Assembly: GCA_004799435.1 (NCBI GenBank)
Contig: SSMV01000179.1
Location: forward strand, 1-47,021
Direction: 5' to 3'
Source: Bradyrhizobium sp.
Lineage (GTDB): Bacteria > Pseudomonadota > Alphaproteobacteria > Rhizobiales > Beijerinckiaceae
DNA length: 47,021 nucleotides
The position numbers and the translations under genes are program-made. Shown here in pieces: positions 7,790-17,601 of this stretch (the first letter of the stretch is position 1; every line of letters begins with the position of its first letter). Below the pieces are notes generated by a model. It saw nothing but the letters and a program-made list of their open reading frames with translations, was not told where the DNA came from and did not search any database.

Positions 7790-8746
7790 ATGCGGGTCAT
7801 CTTCATGGGGACGCCGGAATTCGCGACGCCCGCGCTCAGCGCCCTCGTCGAGCAGGGCCACGAGGTTGCCGCCGTCTACACGCGCGCGCCGCGGCCAGCC
7901 GGACCGCGCGGCCTCGAGCCAATGAAGAGCCCCGTCCACCGGCTGGCGGACTCTCTGGGATTGCCGGTCGTCACGACTACGACGCTGCGCACGCCCGAGG
8001 CGCAGGAGGCGTTTCGCGCCTACGAGGCCGATGTCGCGCTGGTCGCCGCCTATGGTCTCATTTTGCCGCCGCCCGTGCTCGCAGCGCCGAGGCTCGGCTG
8101 CCTCAATATTCACGCCTCCCTGCTGCCGCGCTGGCGCGGCGCCGCGCCGATCCAACGCGCGATCATGGCTGGCGACGCGGAGACCGGCGTCGACCTCATG
8201 CGCATGGAGGCGGGTCTCGACACCGGACCCGTGGCGCTCGAACTCCGCACGGGGATCACTGCTCACGATACCACTGGCGACCTCTCCGAGCGGCTCGCCG
8301 GACTGGGAGCGCGATTGATCGCCGACGGCCTGCCCACGCTCGCCGCCGGCCAGCTGGTCTTTCGGCCGCAGAACGAAGATGGCGCGGTCTATGCCCGCAA
8401 GATCGACAAGAGCGAGGCGGCGATCGACTGGACCGCTACGGCCAAGGCCGTGCGCAATCAAATTCACGGGCTTTCGCCCTCGCCCGGCGCGTTTGGCGAA
8501 ATCTCGATCGGCGAACGCGTCGAACGCATCAAGATCTTCCGCGCCGAAGTCGTCGAAGGCGGCGGCGCGCCGGGCGTGTTAATCGACGCCGCGATGACCA
8601 TCGCCTGCGGCGGCGGGGCCATCCGGGTCACTGCCGGGCAGCGCGCCGGACGAAACGCGATGAGCGGAGCGGAATTGGCGCGCGGCGCCAAGCTTGCCGC
8701 CGGCGCGCGCTTCAATCTCGCAGCGCCGCCTCGAACTGCGCAGTGA
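7790..8746 (+). CDS. fmt: methionyl-tRNA formyltransferase
   Basis: 318 aa, the usual length. It formylates the amino group of Met-tRNA(fMet) using 10-formyl-THF so that translation can start. The N-terminal Rossmann domain starts MRVIFMGTPEF; the catalytic set is Asn106, His108 and Asp144 within CLNIHASLLPRWRG and AGLDTGP; the C-terminal OB-type domain follows from about residue 205. ATG 7790 fixes the conserved start, although the frame is open further upstream. The 3' end overlaps the convergent patatin gene by 35 bases. def, a frequent partner, is not next to it. Confidence 0.95.
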   Translation: MRVIFMGTPEFATPALSALVEQGHEVAAVYTRAPRPAGPRGLEPMKSPVHRLADSLGLPVVTTTTLRTPEAQEAFRAYEADVALVAAYGLILPPPVLAAPRLGCLNIHASLLPRWRGAAPIQRAIMAGDAETGVDLMRMEAGLDTGPVALELRTGITAHDTTGDLSERLAGLGARLIADGLPTLAAGQLVFRPQNEDGAVYARKIDKSEAAIDWTATAKAVRNQIHGLSPSPGAFGEISIGERVERIKIFRAEVVEGGGAPGVLIDAAMTIACGGGAIRVTAGQRAGRNAMSGAELARGAKLAAGARFNLAAPPRTAQ

Positions 8747-9590
8747 TCGCGCGTTTGAGTTCGTCCCTCGCCGGTTCAGCCGCGCGCAGAATCTGACCGA
8801 CCCGCCGAAAATCGAGAATGCCGAATTGATCGACGCCCGGCCGCACCAAAATGTCGGGCGGCCGCGTCTTCACTTTCTGCGTGGTGATCGCGGCCTGCAT
8901 GATCTGCGCGGCGCCGATCATCGACTGAAACGGGCTCGGCGGGACAGGCGTCCCACCGCGCGGGCCCGCAGTGACATCGATCGCAACGACGATGTCGGCG
9001 CGATCGAACAAAACGTCGTAAGGCAAGGGATTGACGGCGCCGCCGTCGATCAGGAAGCGGTCTTCATAGGCGACGGGTCGAATCCAGCCGGGAATCGCCA
9101 TCGAGCCGGCGACCGCCGGTCCCAGCGGGCCGCGCGACATGACGAATTCGCATCGCCGGTGAAAATCGGTGGCGATCACCAATAGCGGCGTGCTCAGCTC
9201 TTCGAAGAAATCCGGCACTTCCGTGGGCCAGAAGAGATCGAGACAAATCTCGCCGTCGAGGAGCACCGGATTGCCGCGACCGCGAAACACCAGGTCGGAA
9301 AACCGCCCAACCCGCGCGCGCATCAATTTGCGCATCAGTTCGGAACGATTGCGCAGCGCCGAGAGCGCATAGGCGCGCAGATCCTTGCCGCTCATGCCGG
9401 CGGCGTAGCCGGCGCCGATCACCGCGCCAATCGACGTTCCGGCGATCACCGTCGGCCTCACCCCGAGTTCGTCGAGCGCCTCGAGCGCCGCGATATGGCA
9501 GAGGCCGCGCGCGCCGCCGCCGCCCAAGGCGATCGCCACGGTCGGCGTCGACCCCGAACGGCGCCGGAGCATGATCGCGTCGGCGCCCAT
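8712..9590 (-). CDS. patatin-like phospholipase (RssA/YchK-like)
   Basis: 292 aa. All patatin motifs are visible: the oxyanion GGGGARG at 23-29, the nucleophile elbow GTSIG at 51-55 (Ser53), and the Asp of IDGGAVNPLP near residue 182. It has no signal peptide, so it is cytosolic or membrane-associated. It presumably hydrolyses acyl esters of membrane lipids; the physiological substrate is unknown. The gene starts immediately after the purD stop (TGA then ATG), so the two form one operon. It is distinct from the patatin at 45.5-46.6 kb, which has a different elbow (VSGGS). Confidence 0.85.
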   Translation of the reverse strand: MGADAIMLRRRSGSTPTVAIALGGGGARGLCHIAALEALDELGVRPTVIAGTSIGAVIGAGYAAGMSGKDLRAYALSALRNRSELMRKLMRARVGRFSDLVFRGRGNPVLLDGEICLDLFWPTEVPDFFEELSTPLLVIATDFHRRCEFVMSRGPLGPAVAGSMAIPGWIRPVAYEDRFLIDGGAVNPLPYDVLFDRADIVVAIDVTAGPRGGTPVPPSPFQSMIGAAQIMQAAITTQKVKTRPPDILVRPGVDQFGILDFRRVGQILRAAEPARDELKRAITAQFEAALRD

Positions 9591-10871
9591 TCACTTAGCC
9601 CTATGCGCGCCAATCGCGCGCCAGCCGATGTCGCGCCGGCAGAAGCCGCCGGGCCAATCGATGCAGTCGACGGCTGCATAGGCGCGCGCCTGCGCTTCGG
9701 CGACATCATGGCCGAGCGCGGTGACGGCGAGAACGCGTCCGCCATCGGCCACCAGCGCATCGCCATCCCGGCGTGTGCCCGCATGCAGCACGGTGACATC
9801 TGGCGTGCGGGACGCGGCGTCGAGACCGCCGATCGGCGTTCCCTTTGCGTAGGGCCCGGGATAACCGCGCGCCGCCATGATCACCGTCAGCGCGCTCCGT
9901 TCGGAGAAGCGCGGCGGACGCGCGGGTAAGGCGCCTCCGGCGCAGCCGAGCAGAAACTCAAGCAGATCGTCGTCGAGCCGCGCCAGGATCGCCTCAGCCT
10001 CAGGATCGCCGAAGCGGACGTTGAATTCGATCAGCTTCGGTCCCTCGGCGCCGATCATCAACCCGACGAACAACACGCCGCGAAACGGCGAGCCGCGCTT
10101 GGCCATGCCGGCGACCGTCGGTTCGACGATTTCGCGCATCACGCGCGCGCTCAAAGCCGGCATCATCAGGGGCGGCGGCGAATAGGCGCCCATGCCGCCG
10201 GTATTGGGGCCAGTGTCACCGTCGCCGACCCGTTTATGGTCCTGCGCGCTGGCGAAAGGGACGGCTCGGGCGCCGTCGCAGAGCGCGAAGAACGAGACCT
10301 CCTCCCCTTCGAGATAGTCTTCGATCACCACTTCCGCGCCGGCCGCGCCGAACTCGCCGGCAAACATCGCCTCGACCGCTCTCTCGGCTTCATCGACCGC
10401 CATCGCGACGACGACGCCTTTGCCCGCCGCCAGGCCATCGGCCTTGACGACGATCGGCGCGCCCTTGGCGCGGATATAGCAGAGCGCCGAGGCCGCGTCG
10501 GTGAAACGACGATAGTCGCCGGTCGGAATGCCGAACTCGCGGCAGAAATCCTTGGTGAAGCCCTTGGAGCCTTCAAGCTGCGCGGCCGCCTTGCTCGGCC
10601 CGAAGCAAAGCACCCCGGCCGCCATGAGATCATCGGCGAGGCCCGCGACCAGCGGCGCTTCGGGCCCGACGACGACAAGACCGATCTCGCGCGCCCGGCA
10701 GAACTCCACGACGGCGCGATGATCGGCGACCGCGAGCGGAACGACCTCGGCGACCGCCGCGGCGCCGGGGTTGCCAGGCGCAATGAAGAGTCGCGTCAGC
10801 AAGGGGGATTTCGCCAGCGCAAGCGCCAGGGCGTGCTCCCGCCCGCCCCCGCCGATGATCAGAACATTCAT
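9591..10871 (-). CDS. purD: phosphoribosylamine-glycine ligase
   Basis: 426 aa. PurD joins glycine to phosphoribosylamine using ATP in step 2 of purine synthesis. The N-terminus [20 protein letters not shown] is diagnostic; the ATP-grasp domain follows with [11 protein letters not shown] and [20 protein letters not shown], then [17 protein letters not shown] and [14 protein letters not shown] with metal and substrate ligands. Length is typical. ATG 10871 is the conserved start despite an open frame further upstream. The patatin gene follows with no gap. Confidence 0.95.
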   Translation of the reverse strand: MNVLIIGGGGREHALALALAKSPLLTRLFIAPGNPGAAAVAEVVPLAVADHRAVVEFCRAREIGLVVVGPEAPLVAGLADDLMAAGVLCFGPSKAAAQLEGSKGFTKDFCREFGIPTGDYRRFTDAASALCYIRAKGAPIVVKADGLAAGKGVVVAMAVDEAERAVEAMFAGEFGAAGAEVVIEDYLEGEEVSFFALCDGARAVPFASAQDHKRVGDGDTGPNTGGMGAYSPPPLMMPALSARVMREIVEPTVAGMAKRGSPFRGVLFVGLMIGAEGPKLIEFNVRFGDPEAEAILARLDDDLLEFLLGCAGGALPARPPRFSERSALTVIMAARGYPGPYAKGTPIGGLDAASRTPDVTVLHAGTRRDGDALVADGGRVLAVTALGHDVAEAQARAYAAVDCIDWPGGFCRRDIGWRAIGAHRAK

Positions 10872-10953
10872 CGCAAACCCTGGCCGTCCTTTGCCGCTCG
10901 CGCAGAGCCGCCTTTCCGCACGCGGGCGGTTTGAGCAATTTCGCGCGTCACGG

Positions 10954-11370
10954 TCAAACCCTCGTCTCGGCAAGGCGCGCGAGCCAGGCTTCGATCCGCC
11001 CGCCCCCATCCGCCGGCAGCGCCGCCCGCTGCCGCCGCAGATAGCCGCGCAAACGATCGCGGCAATCGGCGAGCAAGGCCGCGCCTAGCGCGGTCGCCTC
11101 CGCCCGGCGGATGCGGCCGTGTCGCTCATGGGCGCGCCGCGTCACGGCGCCTTTGCGCTCGAGATTGACGATCACCAGGCTCGTGGTTTGCGGCGTCAGC
11201 TGTTCCAGCCGGGCGATATCGGCGTTGCTGAGCCCAGGCGTTTCGACGATCGATTTCAGCACGGCGTGTTGCGTCGGCGTGACCGCCAGATCGGCGAGCG
11301 CCCGCTCGACCGCCAGGCGCTGGTGAGCAGCGGCGCGGCGCAAAAGGTCGTCGAGCAAAGCCTCGTTCAT
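10954..11370 (-). CDS. MarR family transcriptional regulator
   Basis: 138 aa. A winged helix-turn-helix of the MarR type is visible: [20 protein letters not shown] followed by [20 protein letters not shown] (recognition helix) and a wing region [19 protein letters not shown]. The helical termini would form the dimer interface. Members usually repress nearby genes and are released by small phenolic or oxidant ligands. The intergenic region to the CreA-like gene (11371-11498) contains TATATACGAATTCGAAT, which holds the palindrome ATTCGAAT, a possible operator. The target and ligand are not evident. Confidence 0.8.
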   Translation of the reverse strand: MNEALLDDLLRRAAAHQRLAVERALADLAVTPTQHAVLKSIVETPGLSNADIARLEQLTPQTTSLVIVNLERKGAVTRRAHERHGRIRRAEATALGAALLADCRDRLRGYLRRQRAALPADGGGRIEAWLARLAETRV

Positions 11371-11498
11371 TTCGGCCCCTTTTTTTGCCGCCTATATACG
11401 AATTCGAATATCATTGCGATGGTTTTCCTTGGAGAGCGCTTTGGTCGGCCCTATCTAGGCGTCGCTGGCGCCTGCCCGCCGGCGGCTCGGAGCGCGAC

Positions 11499-12017
11499 AT
11501 GAAATCGATCTGGCAAAGCGGCCTCGCAATGGCGTTTTTCGTTATTTTCGCTGGCGCAGCGCAGGCTCAGTCGGCCGATCCGGACCTGATCTTCCGCAAA
11601 TCGACGACGTTCAAGCTGCTGACGCCAAACGACAAGCTGGCGGTCTATGGCATCGACGATCCCGACGTCGAAGGGGTCGCCTGCCACTATACAGCGCCCG
11701 AAAAGGGCGGACTTGCCGGCGCTTTCGGCCTCGCCGAACAGACCTCCGACATTTCGCTCGCCTGCCGCCAATATGGGCCGATCAAGTTCAAGAGCAAATT
11801 CGAACAGGGCGAAGTCGTTTTCAGCGAGCGTCGATCGCTGATTTTCAAGAAAATGCAGATCGTCCGCGGCTGCGACGTTAAGCGCAACATCCTGGTCTAC
11901 ATGACCTATTCGGATAAGCTGATCGACGGCTCGCCGAAGAATTCGACCTCGACCGTGCCGATCGAGCCCTGGGGCGGCAGCGGCGACATTCCAAAATGCG
12001 CCGACTACCTGCGCTGA
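11499..12017 (+). CDS. CreA family periplasmic protein
   Basis: 172 aa. A signal peptide (MKSIWQSGLAMAFFVIFAGAAQAQS) with cleavage near AQAQ predicts export. The body matches CreA: FKLLTPNDKLAVYGIDDPDV, then GVACHYTAPEKGGLAGAFGL, SDISLACRQYG and a late CDVKRNILVYMTYSDKL. CreA proteins are widespread in proteobacteria; their function is not established. Four cysteines are present in the mature protein and could pair. ATG 11499 is chosen because it gives the signal peptide. Divergent to the MarR gene. Confidence 0.85.
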   Translation: MKSIWQSGLAMAFFVIFAGAAQAQSADPDLIFRKSTTFKLLTPNDKLAVYGIDDPDVEGVACHYTAPEKGGLAGAFGLAEQTSDISLACRQYGPIKFKSKFEQGEVVFSERRSLIFKKMQIVRGCDVKRNILVYMTYSDKLIDGSPKNSTSTVPIEPWGGSGDIPKCADYLR

Positions 12018-12044
12018 GTGGGATGAGGCTTAATCGCTGGAGGC

Positions 12045-12332
12045 TTAGTCGCCGCAGGTGACGACGTAACCGGCCGGCTGCGTCGGCGTCAGGGTCTCGG
12101 ACTTGCCGAAGGACAGGGCCGCGCCGCGACCCTCGGCCGCGCACCAGGCGTCGGCGACCGCCTGCCCGCATTCGCCGCTTTCGCCCAGACATTCCTGCAG
12201 GCCGTAACCGTCATTGGCGGCGACGACGATGGCGTGGCCCTGCGCGGCCTGGCTCGGCTGCGAGGCGGCGAGACCCAGCGCGAGAGCAGCGAGAAGGATG
12301 AAGGAAGGGGAATGGAGGGATGAGTTACGCAT
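12045..12332 (-). CDS. small secreted hypothetical protein
   Basis: 95 aa. Residues 1 to about 27 are a signal peptide (hydrophobic FILLAALALGLAASQPSQAA), so the mature product is exported. It is small, with four Cys (ECLGESGECG, AWCAAEG and the terminal VTCGD) that could form two disulfides. ATG 12332 is preferred over a TTG two codons upstream. It is convergent with the CreA-like gene. No family recognised beyond a general resemblance to small Cys-containing alphaproteobacterial secreted proteins. Confidence 0.55.
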   Translation of the reverse strand: MRNSSLHSPSFILLAALALGLAASQPSQAAQGHAIVVAANDGYGLQECLGESGECGQAVADAWCAAEGRGAALSFGKSETLTPTQPAGYVVTCGD

Positions 12333-12641
12333 GCACAAGCCTTACGGTCTGCCGGCGGACACGGATCACGAGAGGCGATGAAATTGTGAGCGAACTCGAT
12401 AAGATTGCGTTAAGGGGGCGGTGGCGCAGACCCTCGGTCGGCGCTTGACTTCATTTGGCGGCTGCGAGATGGATGCCGGCATGACGCGCACAACCTGCAT
12501 TTGCCGGTTCATTATCATTAGCCGCTAGCTTAGGGCTGGCTGGTTCGCGTCTCCTTTCGTCTTTTGTCCCGAGAAGCGATCAACCGGCCAGACCGGCGCT
12601 GACGCGCGCCTATGGTTTTGCTCCGACGCCTTGGAACTTCG
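12333..12641. other. intergenic region upstream of cysS
   Basis: About 310 bases without a gene, between two divergent genes. There is a TTGACT at 12445-12450 on the + strand but no convincing -10 at the right distance, and an A/T-richer patch near 12510-12525. No leader peptide, T-box or riboswitch-like fold was recognised. It probably carries both divergent promoters. Confidence 0.3.
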
Positions 12642-14090
12642 ATGACGACCTCGTTACGATTATACAACACGCTGACGCATACGAAGGTTGCGTTCGCGCC
12701 GATCGACCCAAAGGCCGTGCGCATCTATGTCTGCGGCCCGACGGTCTATGACTTCGCCCACATCGGCAATGCACGGCCGGTCATCGTCTTCGACGTTTTG
12801 TTCCGGCTGCTGCGCAGGCTCTATGGCGAGAGCGGGGTCGTCTACGCCCGCAACGTCACCGACGTCGATGACAAGATCAACGCCCGCGCGGCGCGCGACT
12901 TTCCCGACCTCCCGCTCAACGAGGCGATCGCCAAAGTCACGGCGGCGACCGAGGCGCAATTCCAAGCCGATGTCGCCGCGCTCGGCTGCCTCGCGCCGAC
13001 GCATCAGCCGCGCGCCACCGCGCATATTGAGGAGATGCGGGCGCTGATCGAGCGCCTGGCGGCGCGCGGCGTCGCCTATGTCGCCGAGGATCACGTGCTG
13101 TTCTCGCCCGCGGCGATGGACGCTCTGCCGGGCGTGCCGCGCTATGGCGCTTTTGCCCGCCGCTCGCTGGACGAGATGATGGCCGGCGCGCGGGTCGAGG
13201 TGGCGCCCTATAAGCGCGATCCGATGGATTTCGTCCTGTGGAAGCCCTCGAAGCCGAACGAGCCCGGCTGGCCGAGCCCCTGCGGCATTGCAACGCCGGG
13301 CCGGCCCGGCTGGCACATCGAATGTTCGGCCATGTCGATGGCGAAGCTGCTCCAGCCATACGGCGGCGGTCTTGCCTGCGACGATCCAGACCGCAATGTT
13401 TTCGACATTCACGGCGGCGGAATCGATCTCGTCTTTCCCCATCACGAGAATGAAATCGCCCAGTCCTGCTGCGCCTTCGGCGCGCCGCGCATGGCCAATG
13501 TCTGGATGCACAATGGCTTCCTGCAGGTCGAAGGCGAGAAAATGTCGAAGAGCCTCGGCAATTTCGTCACGATCAACGATCTGCTGCGCTCGGATGTCTT
13601 CGGCGGACGCAAATGGTCGGGCGAGGCGCTGCGTCTGGCTATGCTTCGCACGCATTATCGGCAACCGATCGACTGGACCGCGAAGGCGCTCGAAGAGGCC
13701 GAAAGCGCGCTCGATCGCTGGTACGATGAAATCAGCGATGTCGAGCCGGGCGAGGTCGCGCCCGGCGTCGCCGATGCGCTGAACGACGATCTCAATACGC
13801 CGCTGGCGCTCACCGAGCTGCACCGACTGGCGAGTGGGTCGCCACAGAAGCTGAAGGCGAGCGCCAATCTCCTCGGGCTGCTGACCCAGACACGCGGCGA
13901 GCGTCAGGCGGCGGGTCTCGCGGCGCAGGCCATCGATCGCGATGCGGTGGAACGGCTCATCGCCGCGCGCACGTCGGCGCGCGCCGCCAAAAACTGGGCG
14001 GAGTCGGACCGCTTGCGCGACGCACTGGTCGCCATGGGCGTCGCGCTGAAGGATTCGAAGGACGGCACGAGCTGGGAGGTCCAGCGATGA
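12642..14090 (+). CDS. cysS: cysteinyl-tRNA synthetase
   Basis: 482 aa, a class I tRNA synthetase that charges tRNA-Cys. The N-terminal [16 protein letters not shown] carries the zinc ligand Cys31 and the HIGH-type HIGN (40-43). Other diagnostic parts are [39 protein letters not shown] and the KMSKS loop in [12 protein letters not shown]. The C-terminal helical DALR-type region ends in SWEVQR. ATG 12642 is favoured over an in-frame ATG ten codons earlier because the family starts with LRLYNT near residue 5. It overlaps the GNAT gene (ATGA). Confidence 0.96.
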   Translation: MTTSLRLYNTLTHTKVAFAPIDPKAVRIYVCGPTVYDFAHIGNARPVIVFDVLFRLLRRLYGESGVVYARNVTDVDDKINARAARDFPDLPLNEAIAKVTAATEAQFQADVAALGCLAPTHQPRATAHIEEMRALIERLAARGVAYVAEDHVLFSPAAMDALPGVPRYGAFARRSLDEMMAGARVEVAPYKRDPMDFVLWKPSKPNEPGWPSPCGIATPGRPGWHIECSAMSMAKLLQPYGGGLACDDPDRNVFDIHGGGIDLVFPHHENEIAQSCCAFGAPRMANVWMHNGFLQVEGEKMSKSLGNFVTINDLLRSDVFGGRKWSGEALRLAMLRTHYRQPIDWTAKALEEAESALDRWYDEISDVEPGEVAPGVADALNDDLNTPLALTELHRLASGSPQKLKASANLLGLLTQTRGERQAAGLAAQAIDRDAVERLIAARTSARAAKNWAESDRLRDALVAMGVALKDSKDGTSWEVQR

Positions 14091-14584
14091 GCCGCGTCTC
14101 GCTTCGCCCCTATCTGCCATCCGACGCCGCCCGCTGCGCCACGATCTTCCGCGCCAGCATCGAGGAACTGGCGAGCGAGGATTATAGCGCCGATCAATGC
14201 GCCGCCTGGGCGGCGAGCGCCGATGACGAGATCGCGTTCGCCAAGCGCCTTTCCGGCGCGCTAACCCTCGTCGCGCTCTTCGAGGGAGACGTCGCAGGCT
14301 TCGCCAGTCTGAAAGCCGCCAACGCCATCGACATGCTCTATGTCGATCCGGCTTGTGCGCGGCGCGGCGTCGCGACCTCGCTGCTCGACGCCCTCGTCAA
14401 GCTCGCCACGGCGCGCGGCGCGAAGGACGTCACGAGCGACGTCAGCGACACGGCCCGACCGTTGTTCGAACGCCTCGGCTTTCGCGCCGATCGGCGCAAT
14501 CTTGTCGAGCTCGGCCACGAATGGCTGGCCAACACCACAATGACCAAGCGCCTCGCCGCGCCGTCGAACCCAAGCGCGCATTGA
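14087..14584 (+). CDS. GNAT family N-acetyltransferase
   Basis: 165 aa. The acetyl-CoA loop is visible in [20 protein letters not shown] (R-x-x-G-x-A type), preceded by the beta strand of IDMLYVD and followed by [19 protein letters not shown]. The N-terminal [20 protein letters not shown] fits the YafP-like subgroup. The acceptor substrate is unknown. Start overlaps the cysS stop by four bases, so it is translationally coupled; the citramalate synthase gene follows after 10 bases. Confidence 0.8.
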   Translation: MSRVSLRPYLPSDAARCATIFRASIEELASEDYSADQCAAWAASADDEIAFAKRLSGALTLVALFEGDVAGFASLKAANAIDMLYVDPACARRGVATSLLDALVKLATARGAKDVTSDVSDTARPLFERLGFRADRRNLVELGHEWLANTTMTKRLAAPSNPSAH

Positions 14585-14594
14585 GGACGCAGCC

Positions 14595-16193
14595 ATGACC
14601 CGCGAACGCCTCTATCTCTTCGACACCACGCTGCGCGACGGCGCGCTGACGACCGGCGTCGACTTCTCGCTCGAGGACAAACGGCAGATCGCCGCCATGC
14701 TCGACGCGCTCGGCGTCGACTATGTCGAGGGCGGCTATCCCGGCGCGAACCCGATCGACACAGCCTTCTTTGAGCGCAAGCCGACCAAGCGCGCGCGCTT
14801 TTGCGCCTTTGGCATGACCAAGCGCCCCGGCCGGTCGGCCGCCAACGATCCCGGCCTCGCCGGCCTCATCGCCGCCGACGCCGACGCCATCGTGTTCGTC
14901 GCCAAGACCTGGGACTATCATGTCCATGTCGCGCTCGGCTGCACGCTGGAGGAAAACGTCGCCTGCATCGTCGACAGCGTGAAGGCGGCGATCGCCGCCG
15001 GGCGAGAGGCGATGGTCGATTGCGAGCATTTCTTCGACGGCTATAAGGCCAATCCGACCTATGCGCTGGACTGCGCGCGCGCCGCCTTCAACGCCGGCGC
15101 ACGTTGGGTGGTGCTCTGCGACACCAATGGCGGCACGCTGCCCGACGAGGTCGAGCGTATCGTCGCCGACGTCGCCCGCGTCATTCCCGGCGACCGGCTC
15201 GGCATCCATGCCCATAATGACACCGGCAACGCGGTGGCCAATTCGCTCGCTGCGGTTCGCGCCGGCGTCCGCCAGGTGCAAGGCACGCTGAACGGGCTGG
15301 GTGAGCGTTGCGGCAACGCCGATCTGGTGACGCTGATCCCGTCGCTCGCCTTGAAAGACAGTCTCGCCTCGCGATTCGAGATCGGCGTGTCGGAAGACTC
15401 GCTGCGCGGGCTCGCCAAAGTCTCGCGCGCCTTCGACGCCCTGCTCAATCGCGCGCCCGACCGCCATGCGCCCTATGTCGGCGCTTCCGCCTTCGCCACC
15501 AAGGCCGGCATTCATGCTTCCGCTTTGGCGAAGGACCCGCGCACCTATGAGCATGTCCCGCCCGCCAGCGTCGGCAATGAGCGCGCCATTCTCGTTTCCG
15601 ATCAGGCGGGCCGGTCGAACCTCATCGCCCAACTGACGCGCATGGGGATCGCGGTCGGCGCCGACGATCCGCGTCTGTCGCGGCTCTTGGGCGAGGTCAA
15701 GGATCGCGAAGCGCAGGGCTTCGCCTATGAGGCCGCCGACGCCTCTTTTGAGCTTCTGGCGCGCCGTACGCTCGGCGAGACGCCGACCTATTTCGATGTC
15801 GAGAGCTTCCATGTCAGCGTCGAGCGCAAGTTCAATGCGACGGGCTCGCTCTATTCCGCCTCGCAGGCCATGGTGAAAATCCGCATCGGCGCGGAGACGA
15901 TCATCTCGGCAGCCGAGGGCAACGGCCCCGTCAATGCGCTTGATCTTGCCTTGCGCAAGGATCTCGGCGGCTACCAGAAATATATCGACGATCTCGAACT
16001 GCTCGACTACCGGGTGCGCGTTTTCCAGGGCGGCACGGACGCGGTGACGCGGGTGCTGATCGAGTTTGGCGACGCCGCCGGCGCACGCTGGTCGACGGTC
16101 GGGGTTTCGTCCAACGTCATCGACGCCTCATTCCAGGCCTTGGTCGACGCGATCGAATATCAATTGGTTAAGAGCGGCGCCCAGCCGGTGTGA
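14595..16193 (+). CDS. cimA: (R)-citramalate synthase
   Basis: 532 aa. It condenses acetyl-CoA with pyruvate to citramalate, the entry to threonine-independent isoleucine synthesis. The HMGL-like TIM barrel has FDTTLRDGALTTGV (9-22), CEHFFDGYKANP and GIHAHNDTGNAVANS (metal His pair), and LNGLGERCGNADLV. The C-terminal LeuA-type regulatory domain starts near 400 and probably binds isoleucine. EHFFDGYK and the FERKPTKRARFCAFGMTKR segment are typical of the CimA/AksA branch rather than LeuA. Last gene of the cysS-GNAT-cimA run. Confidence 0.88.
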   Translation: MTRERLYLFDTTLRDGALTTGVDFSLEDKRQIAAMLDALGVDYVEGGYPGANPIDTAFFERKPTKRARFCAFGMTKRPGRSAANDPGLAGLIAADADAIVFVAKTWDYHVHVALGCTLEENVACIVDSVKAAIAAGREAMVDCEHFFDGYKANPTYALDCARAAFNAGARWVVLCDTNGGTLPDEVERIVADVARVIPGDRLGIHAHNDTGNAVANSLAAVRAGVRQVQGTLNGLGERCGNADLVTLIPSLALKDSLASRFEIGVSEDSLRGLAKVSRAFDALLNRAPDRHAPYVGASAFATKAGIHASALAKDPRTYEHVPPASVGNERAILVSDQAGRSNLIAQLTRMGIAVGADDPRLSRLLGEVKDREAQGFAYEAADASFELLARRTLGETPTYFDVESFHVSVERKFNATGSLYSASQAMVKIRIGAETIISAAEGNGPVNALDLALRKDLGGYQKYIDDLELLDYRVRVFQGGTDAVTRVLIEFGDAAGARWSTVGVSSNVIDASFQALVDAIEYQLVKSGAQPV

Positions 16194-16281
16194 TTTTTCT
16201 TTTCCGCCGCCGGGAATAAACCCCGCGCAGACTGAGTCTGTCCTCATGAGCGGCCATGCCGCGCGATTGAGGAGGACCCGC

Positions 16282-17208
16282 ATGAGCGACGCAGAAAGCC
16301 CCGAGGTCGACCGCCGTTTTGCCCTGAAATGCATGGTTTGGGCGGGAACCGGCGTGGTGTGGACGGTCGCCGGCGGGGTTCCCTCCTCGCGCCTGATCGG
16401 CTCGGCGGCGGCCGAGGAAGGCGGCTTCTCCTTCGTCCAGATTTCCGACAGCCATATTGGCTTCGACAAGCCGGCCAATCCGGACGCGCGGGCGACGCTC
16501 GAGGCCGCGATCGATCAGGTGATCGCCCTCCCCGGCTCGCCGGCCTTCATGATCCATACCGGCGACATCACCCATGCCGCCGCGGCTGCACAATTCGACG
16601 ACGCCGCGCAAATGATCTCCCGCGCCAAGCTCGACGTCCATTACGCGCCGGGCGAACATGACATCGTCGACGCTGTGACCCGCGCCGCCTATCTCGATCG
16701 CTTCGGCAAAGGCGCAACGGGCAACGGCTGGTACGCCTTCGACCATGGCGGCGTCCATTTCATCAGCCTGGTTAATGTCGTCGATCTCAAGGCCAACGGG
16801 CTCGGCTCGCTCGGCGGCGAACAGCTCGCCTGGCTCGCCGACGATCTTTCCGGCAAGACCAGTTCGACGCCGATCGTCGTCTTCGCCCATATCCCGCTAT
16901 GGACGATCGCGCCCGAATGGGGCTGGGGCACCGAGGATTCGGCCGAGGCGTTGAAGCTGCTGGCGCGTTTCGGATCGGTGACCGTGCTTAACGGCCACAT
17001 CCACCAATTGATGCAGAAGGTCGAGGGTTCGGTGACCTTCCACACTGCCCGCTCGACCGCCTTCCCGCAACCGGCGCCCGGAACGGCGCCAGCGCCGGGG
17101 CCGCTGCGCGTGCCGCCGGGCGACTTGCGCAAGCTGCTCGGCGTGACCGACGTCGCCTTCTCGGCCATCGCGTCGCCGCTGGCGATCACCGACCGCTCGC
17201 TCGCCTGA
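16282..17208 (+). CDS. Tat-exported metallophosphoesterase
   Basis: 308 aa. The N-terminus carries a twin-arginine signal (DRRFALKCMVW, then a hydrophobic stretch and an Ala-rich site near residue 47), so export of a folded protein is predicted. Calcineurin-like motifs are in order: QISDSHIGF (D-x-H), HTGDITH (GD), GEHD (in place of GNHD), FAHIPLW, and GHIHQ. The Asn of GNHD is replaced by Glu, as in other exported relatives. ATG 16282 follows GGAGGA; an ATG 36 bases upstream is possible. It leads a cluster with a cytochrome c and an ECF sigma pair; the substrate is unknown. Confidence 0.82.
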   Translation: MSDAESPEVDRRFALKCMVWAGTGVVWTVAGGVPSSRLIGSAAAEEGGFSFVQISDSHIGFDKPANPDARATLEAAIDQVIALPGSPAFMIHTGDITHAAAAAQFDDAAQMISRAKLDVHYAPGEHDIVDAVTRAAYLDRFGKGATGNGWYAFDHGGVHFISLVNVVDLKANGLGSLGGEQLAWLADDLSGKTSSTPIVVFAHIPLWTIAPEWGWGTEDSAEALKLLARFGSVTVLNGHIHQLMQKVEGSVTFHTARSTAFPQPAPGTAPAPGPLRVPPGDLRKLLGVTDVAFSAIASPLAITDRSLA

Positions 17209-17219
17209 GGGACGCAACG

Positions 17220-17582
17220 ATGATCGCCAGATTGCTCCTTCTCGCCGCTCTCGCTCTTGCGGCGGCGGGTCCTGCCCGCGCCGCCGGCGACGCTGACCGC
17301 GGCGAGAAGCTTTATGAAGGCTGCCAGGACTGCCATTCGCTCGACAAGAACGAGATCGGCCCCCGTCATCGCGGCGTCTTTGGTCGCAAGGCCGGGTCGC
17401 TGCCCGACTTTGCCTATTCCGACGGGTTGAAGAATGCGAATTTCGTCTGGGACGAGCAGACGCTCGATCGCTGGCTCACCAATCCGCAGGCGTTCGTGCC
17501 CGGCGCAAGAATGTTCTACCATCTCGACGCCGCGCAGGATCGCGCGGACGTGATCGCCTATCTCAAAGAGCGAGCGCGGTGA
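17220..17582 (+). CDS. class I cytochrome c, periplasmic
   Basis: 120 aa. A signal peptide (residues 1-22, cleavage after ARAA) is followed by the haem site CQDCH (35-39), GPRHRGVFGRKAG, and a C-terminal GARMFYHL with axial Met98. The layout is that of cytochrome c2/c550-type electron carriers, attached covalently to haem in the periplasm. It starts 11 bases after the phosphoesterase stop, and the sigma factor starts 19 bases after its own stop, so all four genes look like one transcript. Confidence 0.88.
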   Translation: MIARLLLLAALALAAAGPARAAGDADRGEKLYEGCQDCHSLDKNEIGPRHRGVFGRKAGSLPDFAYSDGLKNANFVWDEQTLDRWLTNPQAFVPGARMFYHLDAAQDRADVIAYLKERAR

Positions 17583-17601
17583 GGGTCGGGACGGAGCCTT
17601 T

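Noticed and set aside
12333-12641. A riboswitch or T-box upstream of cysS
   Set aside because: No conserved T-box sequence or matching fold was recognisable; it is an ordinary spacer as far as I can see.
12660-14120. A 486-codon minus-strand frame opposite cysS
   Set aside because: Mirror frame of a clear cysteinyl-tRNA synthetase; no motif of its own.
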